A stretch of 64,000 nucleotides of DNA from Teredinibacter sp. KSP-S5-2. Lineage in GTDB: Bacteria > Pseudomonadota > Gammaproteobacteria > Pseudomonadales > Cellvibrionaceae. Made by a program: the position numbers and the translations under genes. Location of the stretch: NCBI RefSeq assembly GCF_032773895.1, contig NZ_CP120416.1:1238001-1302000 (forward strand), given 5' to 3'. Position 1 is the stretch's first letter; each line of letters starts with the position of its first letter. Below, piece by piece: positions 59,801 through 64,000 of this stretch. The notes beneath the pieces were generated by a model. That model was not told the DNA's origin. It made no database searches and was given only the letters and a program-made list of their open reading frames with translations.

Positions 59801-61333
59801 ATGAAAGTAAGAGCACAAATCGGCATGGTACTGAACCTGGACAAATGTATCGGTTGTCATACCTGTTCAGTAACGTGTAAAAACGTATGGACCTCCCGTG
59901 AAGGGGTGGAATATGCCTGGTTTAATAATGTGGAATCCAAACCCGGTGTGGGTTATCCAAAAGAATGGGAAAATCAGGAAAAATGGCATGGCGGTTGGCA
60001 GCGCAATAGTAATGGCAAACTAACGCCGAAGCAGGGCGGTAAGCTACGTGTGTTAGCCAATATTTTTGCCAACCCGGATTTACCGGAAATCGACGATTAT
60101 TACGAACCCTTCGATTTCGATTATCAAAACTTGCACCAAGCGGGTGAAAGTAAACACCAGCCCGTTGCCCGTCCTCGTTCGTTGTTAACCGGGCAGCGAA
60201 TGGAAAAAATTAATTGGGGACCAAACTGGGAAGAAATTCTCGGTACCGAATTTGAAAAGCGTAAAGCCGATAAAAACTTTGATGAGATTCAGACGGATAT
60301 CTACGGTGAATTTGAAAATACATTCATGATGTATTTACCGCGTTTATGCGAGCACTGTTTGAATCCCGCGTGTGTGGCGTCTTGTCCCAGCGGTGCAATA
60401 TACAAACGGGAAGAAGATGGCATAGTGCTGATCGATCAGGACAAATGCCGCGGCTGGCGTATGTGCGTCAGTGGTTGCCCCTACAAAAAAATCTACTACA
60501 ACTGGAAAACTGGAAAATCGGAAAAATGCATTTTCTGTTATCCGCGCATTGAAGCCGGGCAGCCCACCGTTTGTTCCGAAACCTGTGTTGGCCGAATTCG
60601 TTACCTGGGCGTACTCTTGTACGACGCAGACAAAACTGAAGAAGCGGCTTCCGCTGCTAACGAAAAAGATTTATATCAGGCGCAATTGGACATCTTCCTC
60701 GACCCTTCTGACCCGGAAGTGATTGCGGCAGCAAAAGAAGAAGGTATTCCACAAGGTTGGTTGGATGCAGCACAAGCGTCGCCAGTGTACAAAATGGCAA
60801 TGGATTGGAAAGTGGCGTTACCGTTACATCCTGAATATCGAACCTTACCGATGGTGTGGTACGTACCGCCACTTAGCCCGATCCAAAAAGCAGCGGAATC
60901 CGGTCATGTGGGCATGAATGGCGTGATTCCAGATTTAAAATCCTTACGTATTCCGGTGAAGTATCTTGCCAATATGCTGACTGCGGGCGATGAACAGCCG
61001 GTGATTGCCGCGTTGGAAAAAATGCTGGCAATGCGGGCCTATAAACGTGCACAGCAAGTTGAAAAAGTGGAAGACACCGATGTACTTGATCGAGTGGGCT
61101 TAACCCAGTCACAAGTGGAAGATATGTATCGCTATATGGCATTGGCGAATTATGAAGACCGTTTTGTGATTCCTGCCAGTCACAAAGCTTACGCAGAAAA
61201 TGCCTACGAAATGAAAAGTGCCTGTGGGTTTAGCTTCGGCAATGGTTGCAGTGATGGCAATAACTCAGTGAATTTATTTGGTGGTAAAGATCAAACCGTC
61301 AAGCAAATTATTCCTGTGGTACTAAAAGATTAG
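59801..61333 (+). CDS. narH: Respiratory nitrate reductase beta subunit NarH
   Basis: A 510-residue electron-transfer subunit with four Fe-S clusters. Cys16, Cys19, Cys22 and Cys26 (CIGCHTCSVTCK) form the first group; further groups are CEHCLNPACVASCPSG, CRGWRMCVSGCPYKK (Trp replaces the fourth Cys, marking the [3Fe-4S] cluster) and CIFCYPRIEAGQPTVCSETC. Length equals that of E. coli NarH (512). GGGAG lies 7 bases before ATG, immediately after the palindromic element. It passes electrons from NarI to NarG. Confidence 0.98.
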   Translation: MKVRAQIGMVLNLDKCIGCHTCSVTCKNVWTSREGVEYAWFNNVESKPGVGYPKEWENQEKWHGGWQRNSNGKLTPKQGGKLRVLANIFANPDLPEIDDYYEPFDFDYQNLHQAGESKHQPVARPRSLLTGQRMEKINWGPNWEEILGTEFEKRKADKNFDEIQTDIYGEFENTFMMYLPRLCEHCLNPACVASCPSGAIYKREEDGIVLIDQDKCRGWRMCVSGCPYKKIYYNWKTGKSEKCIFCYPRIEAGQPTVCSETCVGRIRYLGVLLYDADKTEEAASAANEKDLYQAQLDIFLDPSDPEVIAAAKEEGIPQGWLDAAQASPVYKMAMDWKVALPLHPEYRTLPMVWYVPPLSPIQKAAESGHVGMNGVIPDLKSLRIPVKYLANMLTAGDEQPVIAALEKMLAMRAYKRAQQVEKVEDTDVLDRVGLTQSQVEDMYRYMALANYEDRFVIPASHKAYAENAYEMKSACGFSFGNGCSDGNNSVNLFGGKDQTVKQIIPVVLKD

Positions 61334-61344
61334 GAGCAACAAAC

Positions 61345-62079
61345 ATGAAAATACTTAAAGTGCTTTCGCGATTAATTGATTACCCTCAGGAAGAAATACT
61401 GGAATACAAGTCCGAACTACTGGATGCCATATGTGAGGAAGAACACCTCTCTTTCAGCAGTAAAGCTGCATTGGTGGCATTTATTGGTGTCCGCTTTGAA
61501 ATGGATCTGTTGGACTGGCAAGCCGAATATGATGCTCTGTTTGAACGTGGCAGGTCCTTGTCGTTGCTGCTCTTTGAACACCTGCATGGTGAGTCCCGAG
61601 ATCGAGGGCAGGCAATGGTGAACCTGATGGAGCAGTATAAAGCGGCCGGTTTAAATATTGATGTACGTGAGCTGCCTGACTATATCCCCCTGTTTTTAGA
61701 ATTTATTTCTACTCAGGGAGAGGAGAACGCAAAGTCCTGGTTGCAGGATATTGCGCATGTCCTCTCGTTGCTAACGGTGCGTTTGCAAAAACGCGAGTGT
61801 GATTATGTTGCCTTATTCTCCGCATTGCTTGAGTTATCAGGTGCCGACGTCGATTTAACCGATGTTGCTGAACAGCTTAAACATGAGCAACGGGATGACA
61901 CACAAAAAGCGATGGACAAAGTGTGGGAAGAAGAAGCGGTTACCTTTGGTGGTGATGCGGTCAATGGCGGCTGTCCCAGCAACCAATATCGTCCCAGTGA
62001 CAGTCAACGTAAAGACCAGAATATTCCCATTCATTTTGTTGATGCGGCGTCACCCACTGCGCCTGCACGCATGCAATAG
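61345..62079 (+). CDS. narJ: Nitrate reductase molybdenum cofactor assembly chaperone NarJ
   Basis: A 244-residue all-helical protein of the NarJ/TorD group. N-terminus KVLSRLIDYPQEEILEY and the central YDALFERGRSLSLLLFEHLHGESRDRG are typical of NarJ. The tail is Gln/Asp rich. It needs to act before NarGH binds NarI, inserting the cofactor. It starts 11 bases after narH with AGGAG upstream and is followed by narI after 16 bases. Confidence 0.96.
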   Translation: MKILKVLSRLIDYPQEEILEYKSELLDAICEEEHLSFSSKAALVAFIGVRFEMDLLDWQAEYDALFERGRSLSLLLFEHLHGESRDRGQAMVNLMEQYKAAGLNIDVRELPDYIPLFLEFISTQGEENAKSWLQDIAHVLSLLTVRLQKRECDYVALFSALLELSGADVDLTDVAEQLKHEQRDDTQKAMDKVWEEEAVTFGGDAVNGGCPSNQYRPSDSQRKDQNIPIHFVDAASPTAPARMQ

Positions 62080-62095
62080 GACAGGAGAAAAGACT

Positions 62096-62776
62096 ATGCC
62101 TGATATTACTCATCTTCTTTTTGGTATTTACCCCTACATCGCGTTAGCGGTATTTGTTTTGGGAAGTATCGTCCGTTATGACAGGGATCAATACACCTGG
62201 AAAACCAATTCCAGTCAATTGTTGGAAAGCAAACAGTTGCGTAAAGGGAATTATGCCTTTCATATTGGCATTATTGCGATTCTGGGTGGCCATGCCGTGG
62301 GTTTATGTACCCCTCACCAAGTCTGGGATGCAATCGGCCTGACACCTTCGGTTAAGCAAGCCTTTGCCATGGGCATGGGCGGTTTTTTTGGTGTGATTTG
62401 TTTTTATGGTATGACCATATTAATAAAACGTCGATTGACTAACCCTCGTATTAGAGCCAATAGCTCGCGCATGGATATTGCCATCTTATTGCTTATTTAT
62501 CTGCAACTTATTTTAGGCTTAATCAGTATTTTCTTTTCTGCACAACATATGGATGGTCAGGAAATGCTGAAGTTGATGTCGTGGGTGCAAAATACAATTA
62601 CCTTTGATGCAGCGGAAGCTGTGGCGGATATTCGCCATGTCGGGCTGATTTATAAGTTACATATATTACTGGGTATGACGTTGTTTTTACTGTTTCCGTT
62701 CAGTCGATTGGTACACGTGTGGAGTGTGCCGGTTAAATACCTGTCGCGAAATTACCAAGTAGTACGGGCGCGCTAA
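62096..62776 (+). CDS. narI: Respiratory nitrate reductase gamma subunit NarI
   Basis: A 226-residue inner-membrane cytochrome b with five helices. Haem-ligating His56 and His66 occupy the same positions as in E. coli NarI, and the other two lie in YKLHILLGM and SRLVHVW in the last helix region. It oxidises quinol and sends electrons to NarH. The start at 62096 has AGGAGA 9 bases upstream; the open frame extends far upstream inside narJ but without family-like sequence. A long-stemmed terminator follows. Confidence 0.97.
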   Translation: MPDITHLLFGIYPYIALAVFVLGSIVRYDRDQYTWKTNSSQLLESKQLRKGNYAFHIGIIAILGGHAVGLCTPHQVWDAIGLTPSVKQAFAMGMGGFFGVICFYGMTILIKRRLTNPRIRANSSRMDIAILLLIYLQLILGLISIFFSAQHMDGQEMLKLMSWVQNTITFDAAEAVADIRHVGLIYKLHILLGMTLFLLFPFSRLVHVWSVPVKYLSRNYQVVRAR

Positions 62777-62804
62777 CCAGAGAGACTAAAATTGTGTTTC
62801 CTGA

Positions 62805-62878
62805 CCCCGGAGTGGAGCTAAGAAATTCCCCCAACACGAGTACTCGATATGAGTACTGATTTTCACTCCGGGGATTTT
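62805..62878 (+). terminator. Terminator after narI
   Basis: CCCCGGAGTG (62805-62814) pairs perfectly with CACTCCGGGG (62864-62873), followed by ATTTTT. The loop carries its own hairpin AGTACTC-GATAT-GAGTACT. The parvulin gene downstream is thus probably transcribed separately or by read-through. Confidence 0.85.
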
Positions 62879-62978
62879 TAGGCTTATTTTAAAAGCCTCG
62901 CAGGCCAGTGATAAATAAACGTGTCATATCATTTTCAATGAATAGGTATGGGATGATCATTGCTAACAAAGAGATAGT

Positions 62979-63752
62979 ATGAATAATTCTGATGTAAATG
63001 AAATAAAAGTTAATGGCAAGGTTATCGACGCAGAAAAAATCTCGGAAGAAATGCAATATCATCCAGCAAATTCCCAGAGAGAAGCCATGATCAATGCAGC
63101 ACAAGCATTGATCATCGGTGAATTACTCAAACAAAAGGCATCAACTAGTGGTATCGATACTTCTGTAACGGAAGAAGACTATACTAGCCAACTCTTTGAA
63201 CGAGACATTGAACGTCCTCAGGCTTCAGAGCAAGAATGCCTAACTTTTTATAATAACAATCCGAAAAAATTTATGTCAGCGCCACTTGTTGAAGCGAGGC
63301 ATATCTTAATTACTGCACATGAGTCTGATTTGTCTGAACGGGAACAGGCTAAAGAGAAAGCAAATATAATTTTGCAAAAACTGACTGACAACAAAAACAG
63401 TTTCGAAGAGTTAGCCAAAATGCACTCTAGTTGCCCATCAAAAGAAGTGGGGGGAAGCCTCGGCCAGTTATCCAAAGGACAAACCGTACCCGAGTTCGAA
63501 AAAGTGTTGTTTCTTGCTGATGTTGGGCTCCAAAACCAGCCTGTAGAATCCCGCTATGGGTTTCACGTATTGGATATTGTTAATCGAATTGATGGTGAGA
63601 GACTGCCTTTTGAACACGTCAAAAATGATATTCGTAACTATCTGAATGAAAAAGTAAAAAGAAAGGCCATTGCGCAGTACATACAAGTACTTATTGATGA
63701 TGCTGACATAGAAGGCTTTGATTTTCAGGCTGTTGGGCCGTTGCTTCAGTAA
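62979..63752 (+). CDS. PpiC/parvulin-type peptidyl-prolyl isomerase
   Basis: A 257-residue protein. The C-terminal half is a parvulin domain (about residues 103-205): VEARHILITAHES, FEELAKMHSSCPSKEVGGSLGQLSKGQTVPEFEKVLF and SRYGFHVLDI. The N-terminal part is helical, as in NifM-like proteins. There is no signal peptide, so it is cytoplasmic. Parvulins of this kind are often found beside nar genes in other proteobacteria (for example pseudomonads), where they may assist NarGH folding. It lies 202 bases after narI beyond a terminator. No strong ribosome site precedes the ATG. Confidence 0.88.
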   Translation: MNNSDVNEIKVNGKVIDAEKISEEMQYHPANSQREAMINAAQALIIGELLKQKASTSGIDTSVTEEDYTSQLFERDIERPQASEQECLTFYNNNPKKFMSAPLVEARHILITAHESDLSEREQAKEKANIILQKLTDNKNSFEELAKMHSSCPSKEVGGSLGQLSKGQTVPEFEKVLFLADVGLQNQPVESRYGFHVLDIVNRIDGERLPFEHVKNDIRNYLNEKVKRKAIAQYIQVLIDDADIEGFDFQAVGPLLQ

Positions 63753-64000
63753 ATACTTTTTTTTCAGGAGTCTGATGTGGACTAAATGGTTTCTTTAATT
63801 CCAATGTAATTATTAGTACTTATGCATATCTTTTAGTTTGATAGCATTTTACAAAATACACGTGATTCCAATATTGGGTTTATTCTTGTAGTTTTGATTG
63901 TGAGAATGATTTTCGTTAACCTAAAAAATAGATAGAATTGTTTTTTATATTACCAGTTAAAATTTCCAAAAATTGAAGATGTATCTATTTGAGGGAATAC
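63753..64000. other. AT-rich right end, no gene seen
   Basis: 248 bases after the parvulin gene with many stops in all frames, A/T tracts and no clear hairpin terminator. Confidence 0.4.

Noticed and set aside
61862-62095. Upstream extension of narI to 61862
   Set aside because: The extra sequence lies inside narJ in another frame and lacks NarI similarity; ATG 62096 has a good ribosome site and gives the family length and His56/His66 numbering.

Overview
The window looks like a chromosome segment of a moderately AT-leaning, probably marine or polymer-degrading gammaproteobacterium (Cellvibrio/Saccharophagus/Hahella-like). This rests on gene families, operon styles and an E. coli-like nar cluster, not on a marker gene; no rRNA or tRNA is seen. 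It begins inside an acyl-CoA dehydrogenase gene and ends in AT-rich sequence after a parvulin gene.

Region 1 (1-16.7 kb) is a specialised-metabolite locus. A minus-strand operon (6916 to 699) encodes a condensation-type acyltransferase, a free carrier protein, a free adenylation enzyme, two acyl-CoA-dehydrogenase-like proteins and a DMT exporter; a third dehydrogenase is cut by the left edge. Divergently, an MFS pump and a HlyD adaptor precede a plus-strand run: aldo/keto reductase, haem-oxygenase-like di-iron protein, AfsA-type hotdog protein, FAD monooxygenase, alpha/beta hydrolase, HAD phosphatase and a PPOX flavoprotein. The AfsA-phosphatase-reductase combination recalls gamma-butyrolactone/butenolide synthesis. 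I infer that the two arms together make and export a small acyl-derived molecule of unknown structure.

Region 2 (16.7-28.4 kb) is mixed: a small ribbon-helix-helix regulator whose likely operator recurs at the sulP promoter, a SulP transporter, yjdM, an ArsB/NhaD-like permease, a NarL/DesK-type two-component pair, and a Tat-type solute-binding protein divergent from a 1200-residue hybrid histidine kinase.

Region 3 (28.7-46.5 kb) is the most striking part. Three related small outer-membrane barrels are followed by a coiled-coil protein, three TPR proteins (two of them lipoproteins), a small secreted protein, one TolQ/ExbB, two TolR/ExbD and a TonB-like protein with an AgmX/PglI-type C-terminus. 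This set resembles the Myxococcus Glt/Agl (and Nfs) envelope machine. Immediately downstream is a 1669-residue lipoprotein with a propeller-like head, eleven 15-residue Cys-pair repeats, eight PKD domains and a fibro-slime domain. The long leader before the operon contains several hairpins and a terminator-like structure.

Region 4 (46.7-63.8 kb) is a respiratory nitrate-reduction island: moeA, narL, narK, three unrelated genes, narX, narGHJI and a parvulin. NarL-type 7-2-7 and FNR-type sites lie upstream of narG and between narL and narK. A 146-bp imperfect palindromic, MITE-like element separates narG from narH and supplies the narG stop codon.
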